Below are positions 1-9,596 of a stretch of DNA of 64,000 bases, one piece after another. A model generated the notes under the pieces. The model was not told the DNA's origin and made no database searches. It saw only the letters and a list, made by a program, of their open reading frames with translations. Made by a program: the position numbers and the translations under genes. This DNA comes from Oscillatoria sp. FACHB-1407. Lineage in GTDB: Bacteria; Cyanobacteriota; Cyanobacteriia; Elainellales; Elainellaceae. The stretch lies in NCBI RefSeq assembly GCF_014697545.1, contig NZ_JACJSA010000001.1, forward strand, positions 558,001 to 622,000. The letters are read 5' to 3'. Each line of letters starts with the position of its first letter. Position 1 is the first letter of the stretch.

Positions 1-1122
1 GTACAAACTCAAAAAACCTTTTCATTGGAGTTATGGCAAGCCAAGACTACCTCTAGGCAAAAAGTAGAATACTTGCTCGACACCTACTGGGAAGCGGTGA
101 TGAACCGTGAGTTGATCACCAACCCCAACGAGCGCAATCAAGGGATATTGAGCCGAACCTATGGTACAAAACCCCTACCCAAACAGCAAACCATCCGTCG
201 TTCTCTGATCTTTGTAGCGAAAATGCTCAATCGAGAGTCAAGTACGGAGTTTTTGATTGAGAAGCTGCAACCCGCTACCCTTATCACCCAACACCAAAAA
301 TGGTTGTATCAGTCGAGTTTTATGCTGGTGGCTGGGCTGATGGTTTGGCTGATGGCTGGACTGATGCTTGAACTAACGGTTGGACTGAATGCTGAACTGA
401 TGGTTTGGCTGATGGTTTGGCTGATGATTGGACTGATGGTTGGACTGATGATTGGACTGATGGTTGGGCTGGATACCATCGATCCTGTGGAAGCAATTTC
501 TTTTCCTTCATCGCGCGAAGTACAAGAAATCTTTCAACGACTTTGTCGATGGCTTATTCTTTTGCTGATGGTTGGGCTGATGGTTGGGCTGATTTTTTGG
601 CTGATTCTTTGGCTGATGGTTGGGCTGATGGTTGGGCTGGATCGGCTGATTGGTGCACTGATTTCTATGCTGATTCTTGGGTTGATTCTTGGTCTGACTT
701 TTGAACTGAAGAATAGGGTGAAGGCAGATATCCAGAGCCGCATTCAGCCCAATCAAGGCATCAAAAACTCGATCAAAAATATGGTTATCGTCAGTGCGAT
801 CGCCCTGCTGCTTGCCCTATCCCTGAAGCTTCTACTGGAATTTCTCCTTCCGATGGCTGTTGCCCCTGAACTAGTCCCTAGAATCGTCGCGTTTTCACTA
901 TCTCCTCTAATCTGGCTCGGTTTTCTTGAAGGGGGTGGACGAGCATTAATTCAACACGTTGCCCTTCGATTGGTGCTTGCAGCAAATGGCTATGCTCCCT
1001 TTCGCTATGACTTGCTGCTCAACTACTGCACCGAGCGGTTGTTGTTACAGCGGGTGGGGGGTCGCTATCGGTTTATGCACAAGTTGTTGCAAGACTATTT
1101 TGCCAGGATGGAGTTGAGGTGA
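1..1122 (+). CDS. NACHT-family NTPase, C-terminal part (5' truncated by window)
   Basis: The reading frame is open from base 1, so the N-terminal NTPase lies outside the window. The visible part has a soluble stretch, then two blocks of hydrophobic four-residue repeats of the type GLMV/WLMI (about 330-480 and 560-705), then a tail ending in YRFMHKLLQDYFARM. That tail (a leucine-rich helix with 'GGRYRFMHKLLQDYFA') matches the end of cyanobacterial NACHT proteins that carry GLI/GLS-type membrane repeats after the NTPase; this assignment is from family memory, since no P-loop is visible. Such proteins are STAND-class signalling or defence ATPases. The DNA of the repeat blocks is a 12-bp near-tandem (ctgatggttggg-like), so other frames are also open there; those are shadows. 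Confidence 0.7.
   Translation, partial: VQTQKTFSLELWQAKTTSRQKVEYLLDTYWEAVMNRELITNPNERNQGILSRTYGTKPLPKQQTIRRSLIFVAKMLNRESSTEFLIEKLQPATLITQHQKWLYQSSFMLVAGLMVWLMAGLMLELTVGLNAELMVWLMVWLMIGLMVGLMIGLMVGLDTIDPVEAISFPSSREVQEIFQRLCRWLILLLMVGLMVGLIFWLILWLMVGLMVGLDRLIGALISMLILGLILGLTFELKNRVKADIQSRIQPNQGIKNSIKNMVIVSAIALLLALSLKLLLEFLLPMAVAPELVPRIVAFSLSPLIWLGFLEGGGRALIQHVALRLVLAANGYAPFRYDLLLNYCTERLLLQRVGGRYRFMHKLLQDYFARMELR
330..705 (+). repeat. 12-bp near-tandem coding repeat in the NACHT gene
   Basis: Two blocks (about 330-480 and 560-705) consist of variants of CTGATGGTTGGG, each 12-mer encoding LMVG, LMVW or LMIG. The blocks are separated by about 80 bases of non-repetitive coding sequence. The repeat builds several predicted membrane helices. 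Confidence 0.85.
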
Positions 1123-1378
1123 GAGGGAATAGGTGAAGAGACGCGATTAATCGCGTCTCCCCATCGAGAGGACGATTAATCGCGTCTCCTCGTGTAGAAG
1201 GTGAAATTGTTGATGTAGTAGGTGTTTTTAACCTGTTAAATCAATTTACCTCGTTCCAAGGCTCTGCCTTGGGATGTTGCAGAGGAGGCTCTGCCTCCTG
1301 AATATGAGTGGCAGAGCCACTTGAAGGCATTTCCAGCTAGAAGCTGGAAACGAGAAACAACAAGAAGCACTGCTATAA
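1123..1378. repeat. Intergenic repeats: two GCGATTAATCGC hairpins and a GGCTCTGCC repeat
   Basis: Positions 1138-1159 are the palindrome GAGACGCGATTAATCGCGTCTC, followed by a second, shortened copy near 1167-1190. From about 1247 to 1355 comes a repeat with nested inverted segments (CTCGTTCCAAGGCTCTGCC ... AGCTGGAAACGAG), of a type common between cyanobacterial genes. Related GATTAATCGC or GATAAATCGC hairpins recur at 22448-22468, inside ureD near 12024-12042, and near 38378. No gene is seen here. Confidence 0.75.
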
Positions 1379-1422
1379 AGACTCATGCATCAGTCATTGC
1401 TCCTCTTTCACCAGGCTCTGAA

Positions 1423-1632
1423 CCTCGTTGATGAGTATCAGAGACTCGTCCATGAGTGACAAAGACTCGTTCACGAGTATTAAAGACTCATCCAAGAGTG
1501 ATCACATATCATTCACGAGTGATCAACGCTCTCTCATGAGTATCTGAGACTGATGGATGAGTGATTCACACTCTCAAATGAGTCTCCACAACTGATCGAC
1601 GAGATCAAAAGACTCGTCATACGAATCAAATG
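1423..1632. repeat. 21-bp-phased palindromic tandem array (10 units)
   Basis: Units begin at 1423, 1444, 1465, 1486, 1507, 1528, 1549, 1570, 1591 and 1612, an exact 21-bp period. Each contains a degenerate inverted repeat of the form ACTCGTCCATGAGT. Unit sequences differ, but the phase never slips. On the minus strand one frame reads as leucine-containing heptads (SLLDESLILVNE-like) broken by stops, so it may be a decayed coiled-coil coding repeat or a repeat maintained as DNA. Confidence 0.8.
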
Positions 1633-1677
1633 TGAAACTCGCTAAATTAACGACCCCCTGTAGTCCCCCTTGGTAAG

Positions 1678-1849
1678 CAGGGTGGTTTCATACAAGTGAA
1701 GAATTTTTGCTTCGCCCCCCTAGCCCCCCAAAATTGGGGGGAAATTGGTCTGAAGTCCCCCAGAGTTGGGGGATTTAGGGGGCAGATTAAGGGATTAAAC
1801 TCCAATTCACTTTTCTTTGTGTATATGAAACCACCCTGCTGTAGTCCCC
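1678..1849. mobile_element. MITE-like element with CAGGGTGGTTTCATA termini
   Basis: The left end CAGGGTGGTTTCATACAAGTG is mirrored at the right end by TATATGAAACCACCCTG. The interior contains the C-run hairpin repeat (cccccaaaattgggggg and cccccagagttggggg). It sits within a 'ctgtagtcccccttggtaag' repeat that is seen again on its right, so it appears nested in another repeat. No transposase is encoded. Confidence 0.6.
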
Positions 1850-1981
1850 CCTTGGTAAGGGCGACAACCGGGGATGAATTAGGGGCATCCTCATATTCAA
1901 ATTGGTATTAGACCGATCGCCCCTATTTTCTACTCATGCGTTACACTGCGATGCGATCGCCTTTGTCTCTGCTCCAGTTCA

Positions 1982-2050
1982 GGGCGTAGCATTCGGGCAA
2001 CAGATACCTTGTCTCACCGAGAATCTTTCTGCCGAATGCTGCGCCCCTAC
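1982..2050. mobile_element. MITE-like family B copy (GGCGTAGCATTCGG ends)
   Basis: The left end GGCGTAGCATTCGG is mirrored by the right end CCGAATGCTGCGCCCC, enclosing about 45 bases. Other copies with the same ends are at about 33636-33708 and 57823-57889. Confidence 0.6.
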
Positions 2051-2499
2051 AGATCCCCATCCACCCCATCCACCCCATCACCCCATCCACCCATCCACCC
2101 ATCACCCCCCACCCCCCACCCCCCATCACTCTCTTCGGCAACCCCCCTTCCTAAAGGTGTAAACACCGACCCCAGCGATCGCCCAGATCTGAATACAATT
2201 GAGGCAATGGGTTGTTATGTATAGCTATCCTATTTGATGCATGAAGAAGTCTGAGATATGGTCAGTGGTCAGTGGTCAGTGGTCAGTGGTCAATGGTCAA
2301 TGGTCAATGGTCAGTGGTCAATGCTCAGTGGTCAATGCTCAGTGGTCAATGGTCAATGGTCAATGGTCAATGGTCAATGGTTAGTGGTCATACACATAAT
2401 GACGAATGACAAATGACAAATGGCCAATGAAAAAGTAGGTTTCACGATCGATTTAGGACTGCTATAGCCCTAGCCTCTAGTCCCCTCCTCAAAGCGAAT
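2051..2499. repeat. Low-complexity C-rich tract and TGGTCAA heptamer array upstream of clpB
   Basis: About 2055-2125 is a run of CCACCCAT-type units. About 2258-2393 is an array of heptamers (TGGTCAG, TGGTCAA, TGCTCAG, TGGTTAG). The same heptamer family occurs at 13205-13645, 19072-19360 and 53735-54051. No heat-shock operator (CIRCE) was recognised before clpB. Confidence 0.8.
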
Positions 2500-5118
2500 A
2501 TGCAACCAACCAATCCAAATCAATTTACTGAGAAAGCCTGGGAAGCGATCGCCCGTACGCCCGATGTGGCCAAACAAGCTGATCAGCAGCAGATTGAAGC
2601 AGAGCATTTGATGCGATCGCTGCTAGAGCAGGACGGGCTTGCCACCAGTGTCTTCAACAAAGCAGGAATCAACGTGCAACGGCTGCGCGACTATACAGAA
2701 GCCTTTATTGCACGGCAGCCGAAAGTCTCTGGCAGCAGCACCTCGGTGTATCTGGGGCGATCGCTCGATACGCTGTTGGATCGAGCCGAAGCCTATCGCA
2801 AAGAAATGGATGACGAGTTCATCTCAATTGAGCATTTGCTGCTAGGGTATGCCAAGGACGATCGCTTTGGTAAGAGCCTGTTTCAAGAGTTCAAGCTCGA
2901 TGAAGCCAAGCTCAAGAGCGTCATTGAGCAAGTTCGAGGTAATCAAAAAGTGACGGATCAAAACCCAGAAGGCAAATACGAAGCCCTTGAGAAGTATGGG
3001 CGTGACCTGACCGACGCGGCACGTCAAGGCAAGCTTGACCCCGTGATTGGTCGAGATGACGAGATTCGGCGGACGATTCAGATCCTCTCGCGGCGGACGA
3101 AGAATAACCCCGTGCTGATCGGCGAACCCGGTGTGGGCAAAACGGCGATCGCCGAAGGTCTGGCACAGCGGATCGTCAGTGGTGACGTGCCCCAATCCCT
3201 CAAAGACCGCAAGCTAATTGCCCTCGACATGGGTGCCCTGATTGCGGGTGCCAAGTATCGGGGGGAATTTGAAGAACGCCTGAAAGCGGTGCTCAAGGAA
3301 GTCACCGAGTCCGGTGGCAATATTATTCTCTTTATTGACGAAATTCACACCGTTGTCGGTGCTGGCGCAACTCAAGGCGCAATGGATGCAGGCAACCTGC
3401 TCAAGCCCATGCTGGCACGGGGCGAATTGCGCTGTATCGGGGCAACGACACTGGATGAATATCGCAAGTACATCGAGAAAGATGCCGCATTAGAGCGACG
3501 CTTCCAGCAGGTGTATGTGGATCAGCCCAGCGTAGCCGACACGATCTCCATTCTGCGCGGTCTGAAGGAACGCTATGAAGTCCACCATGGGGTGAAAATC
3601 TCTGACTCCTCCCTGGTCGCGGCGGCAACCCTGTCAAACCGTTACATCAGCGATCGCTTCCTGCCCGACAAAGCGATTGACCTGGTAGACGAAGCCGCTG
3701 CCAAGCTCAAGATGGAGATCACCTCCAAGCCGGAAGAGTTGGATGAGGTCGATCGCAAGATCCTGCAATTGGAGATGGAAAAGCTCTCATTGCAAAAGGA
3801 AAGCGACTCTGCCTCGCGGGAACGCCTGGAGCGGTTAGAGAAAGAACTCGCCGATCTCAAGGAAACTCAGAGCGGGTTGAATGCTCAATGGTCAGCGGAA
3901 AAAGACGTGATCACCGAAATTCAAAAGCGCAAAGAAGAGATCGATCGCGTCAATATCGAGATTCAGCAGGCAGAACGGGAATATGACCTGAACCGAGCAG
4001 CTGAGTTGAAGTATGGCACGTTGACCGACTTGCAGCGGCAGGTCGAGCAATTGGAAGATCAGTTGGCTCAAACGCAGACCAGCGGCAAGTCGATGCTGCG
4101 GGAAGAGGTGACCGAGTCCGACATTGCGGAAATTATCTCCAAGTGGACAGGCATCCCCATCAGCAAGTTGGTGGAATCTGAGATGCAAAAACTCCTGAAC
4201 CTGGAGGAAGAGTTGCATCATCGGGTCATTGGTCAGGCTGAGGCGGTGACGGCGGTGGCCGATGCAATTCAGCGATCGCGGGCTGGGTTAGCCGATCCCA
4301 ATCGTCCGACGGCAAGCTTTATCTTCCTGGGTCCAACGGGTGTGGGTAAAACCGAGTTGGCGAAGGCTCTCGCGGCTTACCTGTTTGACACGGAAGAGGC
4401 GATGGTTCGCATTGACATGTCGGAATACATGGAGAAACACTCCGTGTCTCGTCTGATTGGTGCGCCTCCGGGATATGTCGGTTACGACGAAGGCGGACAG
4501 TTGACCGAAGCAATTCGGCGTCGCCCCTATGCGGTCGTGCTGTTTGACGAAATTGAGAAAGCCCATCCTGACGTGTTCAACGTCATGTTGCAAATCCTCG
4601 ATGATGGTCGCGTTACCGATGCTCAAGGTCATACGGTGGACTTCAAAAACACCATCATTATCATGACCAGCAACATCGGGTCGCAATACATCCTGGATGT
4701 AGCAGGCGATGACAACCGTTATGACGAAATGCGATCGCGGGTGATGGAGGCGATGCGAAACAACTTCCGTCCAGAATTCCTCAACCGGATCGATGAGATC
4801 ATCATCTTCCACGGATTGCAGAAGTCCGAGTTGCGGCAGATCGTCAAACTGCAAGTTGAACGGTTGGCCCAACGACTGGGCGATCGCAAGATGACGTTGC
4901 GGCTCTCCGATGCAGCACTGGATTTCTTAGCCGATGTGGGCTATGACCCTGTATTCGGGGCACGTCCTCTGAAGCGAGCTATCCAACGCGAACTCGAAAC
5001 CCAGATTGCGAAGCATATCCTGCGTGGCGAGTTCCATGATGGCGACACGATTTATGTCGATATCGAGAACGAGCGGTTAGCCCTAAAACGGCTTCCAGCA
5101 GAGTTGTTGACGATGTAG
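2500..5118 (+). CDS. clpB: ATP-dependent disaggregase ClpB
   Basis: At 872 residues this is full length for ClpB, the Hsp100 chaperone that pulls proteins out of aggregates together with DnaK. The N-terminal Clp repeat domain covers about 1-145. The first AAA module has Walker A GEPGVGKT near residue 208 and Walker B LFIDEIHT near 277. A long charged coiled-coil middle domain (about 410-530) distinguishes ClpB from ClpA and ClpC. The second AAA module has GPTGVGKT near 611 and [13 protein letters not shown] near 679. The gene stands alone with its own terminator downstream. Cyanobacteria usually carry two clpB genes; which paralogue this is cannot be told from the window. Confidence 0.97.
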   Translation: MQPTNPNQFTEKAWEAIARTPDVAKQADQQQIEAEHLMRSLLEQDGLATSVFNKAGINVQRLRDYTEAFIARQPKVSGSSTSVYLGRSLDTLLDRAEAYRKEMDDEFISIEHLLLGYAKDDRFGKSLFQEFKLDEAKLKSVIEQVRGNQKVTDQNPEGKYEALEKYGRDLTDAARQGKLDPVIGRDDEIRRTIQILSRRTKNNPVLIGEPGVGKTAIAEGLAQRIVSGDVPQSLKDRKLIALDMGALIAGAKYRGEFEERLKAVLKEVTESGGNIILFIDEIHTVVGAGATQGAMDAGNLLKPMLARGELRCIGATTLDEYRKYIEKDAALERRFQQVYVDQPSVADTISILRGLKERYEVHHGVKISDSSLVAAATLSNRYISDRFLPDKAIDLVDEAAAKLKMEITSKPEELDEVDRKILQLEMEKLSLQKESDSASRERLERLEKELADLKETQSGLNAQWSAEKDVITEIQKRKEEIDRVNIEIQQAEREYDLNRAAELKYGTLTDLQRQVEQLEDQLAQTQTSGKSMLREEVTESDIAEIISKWTGIPISKLVESEMQKLLNLEEELHHRVIGQAEAVTAVADAIQRSRAGLADPNRPTASFIFLGPTGVGKTELAKALAAYLFDTEEAMVRIDMSEYMEKHSVSRLIGAPPGYVGYDEGGQLTEAIRRRPYAVVLFDEIEKAHPDVFNVMLQILDDGRVTDAQGHTVDFKNTIIIMTSNIGSQYILDVAGDDNRYDEMRSRVMEAMRNNFRPEFLNRIDEIIIFHGLQKSELRQIVKLQVERLAQRLGDRKMTLRLSDAALDFLADVGYDPVFGARPLKRAIQRELETQIAKHILRGEFHDGDTIYVDIENERLALKRLPAELLTM

Positions 5119-5260
5119 TACCAATTCAATCTTTCAAGGCTACATGGTTGACCCCTCCCAACCTCCCCTTAGTAAGGGAAGGTGCCGTAGGCGGTGGGGT
5201 GTGATCTGCACTAACAATTTCTAGGACTGGTATAAGTCGTTCTGTCAGACTGAATGATCT

Positions 5261-5291
5261 ATGGGGTAGGCAATGCCTGCCCCATTTTTTT
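5261..5291 (+). terminator. Intrinsic terminator after clpB
   Basis: ATGGGGTAGGC and GCCTGCCCCAT form a GC-rich stem with a short AAT loop, followed by a run of seven T. It lies about 140 bases after the clpB stop. Confidence 0.85.
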
Positions 5292-5308
5292 ATCAAAATT
5301 TGGGTTGT

Positions 5309-5629
5309 TTATCGGATTGAATCTTGTATTGCGAAAACAGGACCATAAAACTGAAAATAAATGATCATCAGTAGTGTACTAATCACACTAAATCCTGTTG
5401 TACTTCTTAGAATGAGTAGTCCCCTAGCGGATGAATAACGATGTTGACAGACAAGAAACCAGATAGAACCAGCAATGACCAGATTTAGAACGGCAAATAT
5501 CAGAAGTAACCAAAAACCGTAAACAATAAATGTAAACCTGGCAGAGTCAACATCAGCAGATTGGATACGAATAAAGAATTGAATAACTCTTAAATACCAA
5601 CCGATAACTAGAACACCGAGAGTATTCAA
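5309..5629 (-). CDS. Small membrane protein, unknown function
   Basis: This 106-residue protein has about three predicted membrane segments: residues about 2-18, 34-60 with the run FWLLLIFAVLNLVIAG, and 80-98. I do not recognise the family. It is more AT-rich than its neighbours and has no operon partner. It faces clpB and shares the inter-gene terminator region. Codon structure and hydrophobic pattern suggest a real gene, but homologues were not tested. Confidence 0.5.
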   Translation of the reverse strand: MNTLGVLVIGWYLRVIQFFIRIQSADVDSARFTFIVYGFWLLLIFAVLNLVIAGSIWFLVCQHRYSSARGLLILRSTTGFSVISTLLMIIYFQFYGPVFAIQDSIR

Positions 5630-5765
5630 AGCGATGCTAAGACATGCATGAATACTAATCGAGACATGTGTAGAGTTATGGGGGGTCTCATAATTATCCC
5701 TCGAATACGTTGCGGCTTCTACTATTGTGTCTGCTTACACCCTGCAAGTTTTTGTGGGATGGCTA

Positions 5766-5879
5766 CATGCAAACGCTATCCTTTACTGAGCAACCTGTTG
5801 ACGATGTTTGGGAGATCACCTACTGGATGGCAGAACGACAACGGCAACGATTTAAGGTGTGGCTCGGTGAATCGTGTTA
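5766..5879 (+). CDS. Possible 37-residue protein upstream of a Uma2 remnant
   Basis: ATG at 5766 opens a short frame beginning MQTLSFTEQPVDDVWEITYW and ending at TAG 5879. The composition (WEITYWMAERQRQRF) looks protein-like and the frame lies just upstream of a broken Uma2 gene. It could be a small gene or part of the same decayed locus. Confidence 0.3.
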
Positions 5880-5917
5880 GGTTGAGACTATTCCCCACGG
5901 CGAAGAGGGTTTGAACG

Positions 5918-6134
5918 ATGACCGACACCAATCGACCCCTGACATTCGTAACCTATCCCGACTCGGATGGAGAGCCGATGACCGAGAGCGACCCCACTCG
6001 TGATTACCTGATTTATGCGGTTGAAGCCCTCGACATTTACTTTCGCAGTCGTCGTCAAGGTTATGGGATTGACCTCTGAGCAAATCGCAGAGGCGTTGGA
6101 ATTATCGTTAGATGAAGTTAACAGCCAAATTTAG
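5918..6134 (+). pseudogene. Chimeric remnant: Uma2 N-terminus joined to a transposase-like C-terminal tail
   Basis: The frame from ATG 5918 gives LTFVTYPDSDGEPMTESDPT and DYLIYAVEALDIYFRSRRQG, the typical start of a cyanobacterial Uma2-family (DUF820) nuclease of over 200 residues, but stops after 54 residues. In the next frame, from 6063, MGLTSEQIAEALELSLDEVN continues to TAG 6134. That resembles the last residues of Rpn-type (recombination-promoting nuclease) proteins. Two unrelated gene ends therefore appear fused by deletion. The family assignments are from memory. Confidence 0.6.
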
Positions 6135-6179
6135 ATTTCTGACTTTTTATTGAAGGTTAAGAAATTAATCTGGTAATAG

Positions 6180-6221
6180 GAGTGCGGGCGTCTCGCTCGC
6201 GGGCAAGATGCCCGCACTATA
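6180..6221. repeat. GTGCGGGC hairpin downstream of ureB
   Basis: AGTGCGGGC and GCCCGCACT pair across about 20 bases (gtctcgctcgcgggcaagat). The sequence belongs to a common 'GCGGGCAAGATGCCCGC' repeat type and may also end transcription of the minus-strand ureB. Confidence 0.5.
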
Positions 6222-6272
6222 GAATTGCCGAAATGCTTTCCTAACTTTCACAAGAAGCCGGAAATCTGGGGA

Positions 6273-6656
6273 TTATTTCTTTTTCTTTTTGTCGCCTTTC
6301 TTCTTACCTTCTGATTTCTCGCTTTTCTCGCTGGATTTGGTGTCTTTACTATCCAAAGCACCATTGATCAAAGCATTGAAACCATACACTTCTCGGCTTC
6401 CTGCTAAAGCAACCAATGTGACCTCTTTTTCGTCGCCTGGTTCAAACCGCACGGCAGTCCCCGCAGGAATGTCGAGCCGCATTCCACGCGCTTGATCCCG
6501 ATCGAAACTGAGAGCTTTATTCACCTCAAAAAAGTGAAAATGGGAGCCAACTTGAATGGGGCGATCGCCCGTATTTGCGACAGTTAATGTAACCGTGGGA
6601 CGACCTGCATTCAATTCGATCTCGCCGGATTCAACGAACAATTCACCTGGAATCAT
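6273..6656 (-). CDS. ureB: Urease beta subunit UreB
   Basis: UreB is a structural subunit of the nickel enzyme urease, which splits urea into ammonia and carbon dioxide. The sequence [20 protein letters not shown], then [13 protein letters not shown] and [16 protein letters not shown], is diagnostic. The core ends near residue 105. The last 20 or so residues are a highly charged [10 protein letters not shown] tail, longer and more lysine-rich than usual. The gene follows a SnoaL-like gene and then ureA on the same strand, but no ureC follows within 6 kb, so the catalytic subunit must be encoded elsewhere. Confidence 0.97.
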   Translation of the reverse strand: MIPGELFVESGEIELNAGRPTVTLTVANTGDRPIQVGSHFHFFEVNKALSFDRDQARGMRLDIPAGTAVRFEPGDEKEVTLVALAGSREVYGFNALINGALDSKDTKSSEKSEKSEGKKKGDKKKKK

Positions 6657-6701
6657 AAAGAATTACTCACCAATAAAAATACGGATTGAGAGATTTAGAA
6701 A

Positions 6702-7118
6702 TTACAACAGAGATAGCTGTGCCATTAACATCAATGTGTCCCAACTCGTCCAATACTGAACCATCTTGCCATCCACAATATGGGCGATCGTCATCCCCGG
6801 ATTGGTAACGACATTACCCGTGGGTGGAATATCTCTGAGATACCCTTGATGCGTGCCTCGAAATAGCCAGCGAACTGCGACTTTGTCTCCTTCTGCAAAC
6901 AGATCTTCAACGATGAGTTGAGCATCTGGAAATGCAGTCATGTAGGTCTGAATGAACTGCTTCACTCCTTCTGGTCCTCGCAATTCTTGAGGAGCACCTG
7001 CCTCAAATCGAATGTGATCAGGACTAATGATTTCATCCAACACCGCTAAGTTCTTCTGATTCCAAACCTCATCAAAATAGCGACGCATGAGACGCTTATT
7101 GGCATCTGAGGTAGACAT
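6702..7118 (-). CDS. SnoaL-like / ester-cyclase-family protein
   Basis: The 138-residue protein starting MSTSDANKRLMRRYFDEVWN has the SnoaL-like fold signature: a helical N-terminus, then DEIISPDHIRFE, GPEGVKQFIQTYMTAFPDA, VRWLFRGTHQG and a C-terminal DGKMVQYWTSWD. The family includes polyketide cyclases and many proteins of unknown function with an NTF2-like cone. A longer frame reaching 7310 exists but would overlap ureA; the start at 7118 fits the family. It sits between ureA and ureB on the same strand, an unusual place. The substrate is unknown. Confidence 0.85.
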   Translation of the reverse strand: MSTSDANKRLMRRYFDEVWNQKNLAVLDEIISPDHIRFEAGAPQELRGPEGVKQFIQTYMTAFPDAQLIVEDLFAEGDKVAVRWLFRGTHQGYLRDIPPTGNVVTNPGMTIAHIVDGKMVQYWTSWDTLMLMAQLSLL

Positions 7119-7218
7119 TGTTATAGTCCCAATTTCATAAATACTTGGGTGTCTCTGGTCATCTGTCTTAGCCTTTAAGGAACAGGCAACCCATGGTCTA
7201 TACCCAACTGGCTGAGCA

Positions 7219-7521
7219 TCAACGAATTGGGTCGTGAACGGTGACAAGCTTCGTACCATCCGGAAACGTAGCCTCGACCTGCACTTCGTGGAGCATTTCA
7301 GGAATGCCATCCATCACGTCATCTCGTTTCAACAACGTTGTGCCATAGGTCATCAATTCAGCAACGGTGCGTCCTTCTCGTGCGCCTTCTAAAATCGCAG
7401 CCGAGATATAGGCAACAGATTCAGGGTAATTTAGCTTGATCCCCTTGTCTTTCCGGCGTTCTGCCAACAGCGCGGCAGTAAAAATGAGAAGCTTATCCTT
7501 TTCCTGGGGCGTTAATTGCAT
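7219..7521 (-). CDS. ureA: Urease gamma subunit UreA
   Basis: At 100 residues this is the standard length for the smallest urease subunit. [40 protein letters not shown] and [20 protein letters not shown] are family hallmarks. Its start overlaps the end of the upstream nhaC-like gene by 10 bases, which implies co-transcription. The gap to the next gene (SnoaL-like) is 100 bases. Confidence 0.97.
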   Translation of the reverse strand: MQLTPQEKDKLLIFTAALLAERRKDKGIKLNYPESVAYISAAILEGAREGRTVAELMTYGTTLLKRDDVMDGIPEMLHEVQVEATFPDGTKLVTVHDPIR

Positions 7522-8840
7522 AGACTCAACTTAGGCGGCGTGCTCAATCGAATGTGGATGAGATTCAACAATGGTAATAGATACAGGTAAATTGCAAAAG
7601 GAATAAAACCTGCATCTGTGTTGAGAATCGTCGCTGGCACCAATCCTGCAATATTCCAGGGAATCAGTGGAGCCAGCACCACAACTGTATTTTCCAGGTC
7701 GAGTGCCAATTTGTAGTGACCTTTTTCGTTTTCTTTATACTTTTTCTGGACCAGTTGCTGAGTTAGCAGAATAGCGATCGTTTGAGTGCAACCAAACGCT
7801 GCCGTGCCAATCCCGACCAAGCAGGTACTTAAGAAGCGATCGCCCCCTCTGCTTCGCTCCAAAAATCGCTCAATGCTTTTCAAAGCTTGGGTTCCAGCAA
7901 AAATGCCAACGAATGCAGTGGAAATAACCACCACAATCGAGACTTTCACCATCGAGAGCAGTCCACCTCCTAAGAGAATGGTTTGGAGTGGTGTAGAGTC
8001 TTCTAAGCCAAAGCCAACTACGGCAAACTTCAGCAGGTCTATCAGTGGATAGTGTTGATAAAACAGAGCGATCGCCCCAGCGACAACAACGCTAATCACC
8101 ATGGAAAGCCTCACCTCGATTTGGAGAATGGCGAGCACAAGAATGGCGATCGCAGGCAACAGATCAATCCCATGAATCTTAAACACTCGACTGAGTTCGG
8201 TTGTAAAGGTTTGATCCGTGATCTGTACCGGATTCAGTAATGACAACAGGGCGTAGATCAGGGCTGATACAACCAGCGGAACCAACGCCGTTCTCCACAT
8301 ATTTTGGATGTTGGTATACAGCTTCGTTTGAGTTACGGTTGCAATCAGGTTTGCACTAGAGGACATGGGAGAACAGCGATCGCCCACATATGCCCCGGCG
8401 ATAATGGCTCCTGCCACCAAATGAGGATTGATTCCGCTTCCTTTTGCCATGATCATCAGGGCAATTCCAACGGTGCTAACGGTGCCAAATGAGGTGCCCA
8501 GGAGTAATGAAACAAAGCCACAGAGAATAAATGTAGCGACAATAAAATATTGCGGGTGAATCAGTTGAATCCCGTAATAGACGATTGCTGGAACGGTTCC
8601 TGCTGCCATCCAAATCGCTGTTACAACTCCAATCAGTAAGAGAACATTTAATACCGAAAAGGATTTTTGACTCCCCTGAAATGCCATTTTTAGCAAGCTT
8701 TTTAACGAAAAACCTCGACGCATCAGCACAGCCATAAAAATCAGCATGGATGCAAATAAAGGATAGGCAATAAAATAGCCTCGAAAAACACTGGTCAGAA
8801 GCAGTGTAAATGACAGTGTGAGAGCAAAAATTAAATCCAT
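7512..8840 (-). CDS. NhaC-type Na+/H+ antiporter family protein
   Basis: This 442-residue polytopic membrane protein has about 10-12 hydrophobic segments. The segment [20 protein letters not shown], a conserved polar loop within a membrane region, is the NhaC-family signature. '[13 protein letters not shown]' is a second conserved region. It probably exchanges sodium for protons, although family members also move organic acids. Translational overlap with ureA suggests a link to urea use, for example handling pH changes from ammonia release; this is inference. Confidence 0.8.
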   Translation of the reverse strand: MDLIFALTLSFTLLLTSVFRGYFIAYPLFASMLIFMAVLMRRGFSLKSLLKMAFQGSQKSFSVLNVLLLIGVVTAIWMAAGTVPAIVYYGIQLIHPQYFIVATFILCGFVSLLLGTSFGTVSTVGIALMIMAKGSGINPHLVAGAIIAGAYVGDRCSPMSSSANLIATVTQTKLYTNIQNMWRTALVPLVVSALIYALLSLLNPVQITDQTFTTELSRVFKIHGIDLLPAIAILVLAILQIEVRLSMVISVVVAGAIALFYQHYPLIDLLKFAVVGFGLEDSTPLQTILLGGGLLSMVKVSIVVVISTAFVGIFAGTQALKSIERFLERSRGGDRFLSTCLVGIGTAAFGCTQTIAILLTQQLVQKKYKENEKGHYKLALDLENTVVVLAPLIPWNIAGLVPATILNTDAGFIPFAIYLYLLPLLNLIHIRLSTPPKLSLCN

Positions 8841-8864
8841 GATTTTGATAAAAACTAAACTTTA

Positions 8865-8895
8865 GAAGTCGGAGTTCTCAAAGAACTTCGACTTC
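8865..8895 (-). terminator. Hairpin between the GNAT and nhaC-like genes
   Basis: GAAGTCGGAGTTCT pairs with AGAACTTCGACTTC (13 of 14 positions) around a three-base CAA loop. On the minus strand it follows the GNAT gene and is succeeded by T-rich sequence. Confidence 0.55.
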
Positions 8896-8916
8896 TTGAG
8901 TGATGGCTGAGTTAAT

Positions 8917-9429
8917 TTAATATTGTGAAAGATTCTGAGCGATCGCCTCTTCAGTCAAGCGGCATAAACGAACACTTTCCATCAGATTTGCGCCCATTGC
9001 TTTGTAGAAGGCGATCGCCGGATCGTTGCCAAACGCAACCGTCCAATCGATTCTGCCACACCCCATTTTCTGGGCAATTTCACATAGTTTTAGAATGAGC
9101 GATCGCCCAATTCCCTGACTTCGAAATTGCGGTTTTAAGTAGAGATCATCCAACCAAATTCCGGGCTTTGCAATGAAGGTTGAATAAATACGGTGATAGG
9201 TTGCAAAACCTGCTGGAGAGCCATTCACCTCTGCTAAAAGTACATAGGAAAGCACATTTTCTCCAAACAAATCCTGCTTCAATTGCTCAGGAGTTGCTGT
9301 TAGTGATTCTGGGCATCCATCAAATTCAGCTTTGAGGTGGAGTAGCTCCAAAATGGCTGGCAAATCCTCTACATTGGCGGGACGAATAGTCACCGATGAA
9401 CTCACGTCTAAACTGACAGATACACTCAT
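8917..9429 (-). CDS. GNAT-family N-acetyltransferase
   Basis: The 170-residue protein has the GNAT fold. LDDLYLKPQFRSQGIGRSLI (about 93-112) contains the acetyl-CoA-binding R-x-x-G-x-G motif. DWTVAFGNDPAIAFYKAMGA forms the C-terminal motif. The substrate cannot be read from sequence; the closest general type is the diamine or small-molecule acetyltransferases. It is separated from nhaC by a hairpin, so probably a separate transcript. Confidence 0.9.
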   Translation of the reverse strand: MSVSVSLDVSSSVTIRPANVEDLPAILELLHLKAEFDGCPESLTATPEQLKQDLFGENVLSYVLLAEVNGSPAGFATYHRIYSTFIAKPGIWLDDLYLKPQFRSQGIGRSLILKLCEIAQKMGCGRIDWTVAFGNDPAIAFYKAMGANLMESVRLCRLTEEAIAQNLSQY

Positions 9430-9596
9430 GGGGCGATCGCTTTCAATATCAATAAGTTCACCATAAACATTGCCAACTCGAAGATCAAAGTAAAAGATAA
9501 ATTACTTCTATCGATGCTATCGATGGATATTTCATTCCTAACCCTCTGGTTTCTGATACAGTGCATAGATAGACCTACTGAGCTTCAACAAAACTA

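Noticed and set aside
405-756. Plus- and minus-strand frames rich in ADGW or NHQPNHQ repeats
   Set aside because: These are alternative frames of the 12-bp repeat inside the NACHT gene, not separate genes.
4288-4872. 194-residue minus-strand frame inside clpB
   Set aside because: It is antisense to the conserved second AAA module of ClpB; no family resemblance.
6702-7310. Longer 202-residue version of the SnoaL-like protein
   Set aside because: The extension overlaps ureA and has no family similarity; the start at 7118 fits.
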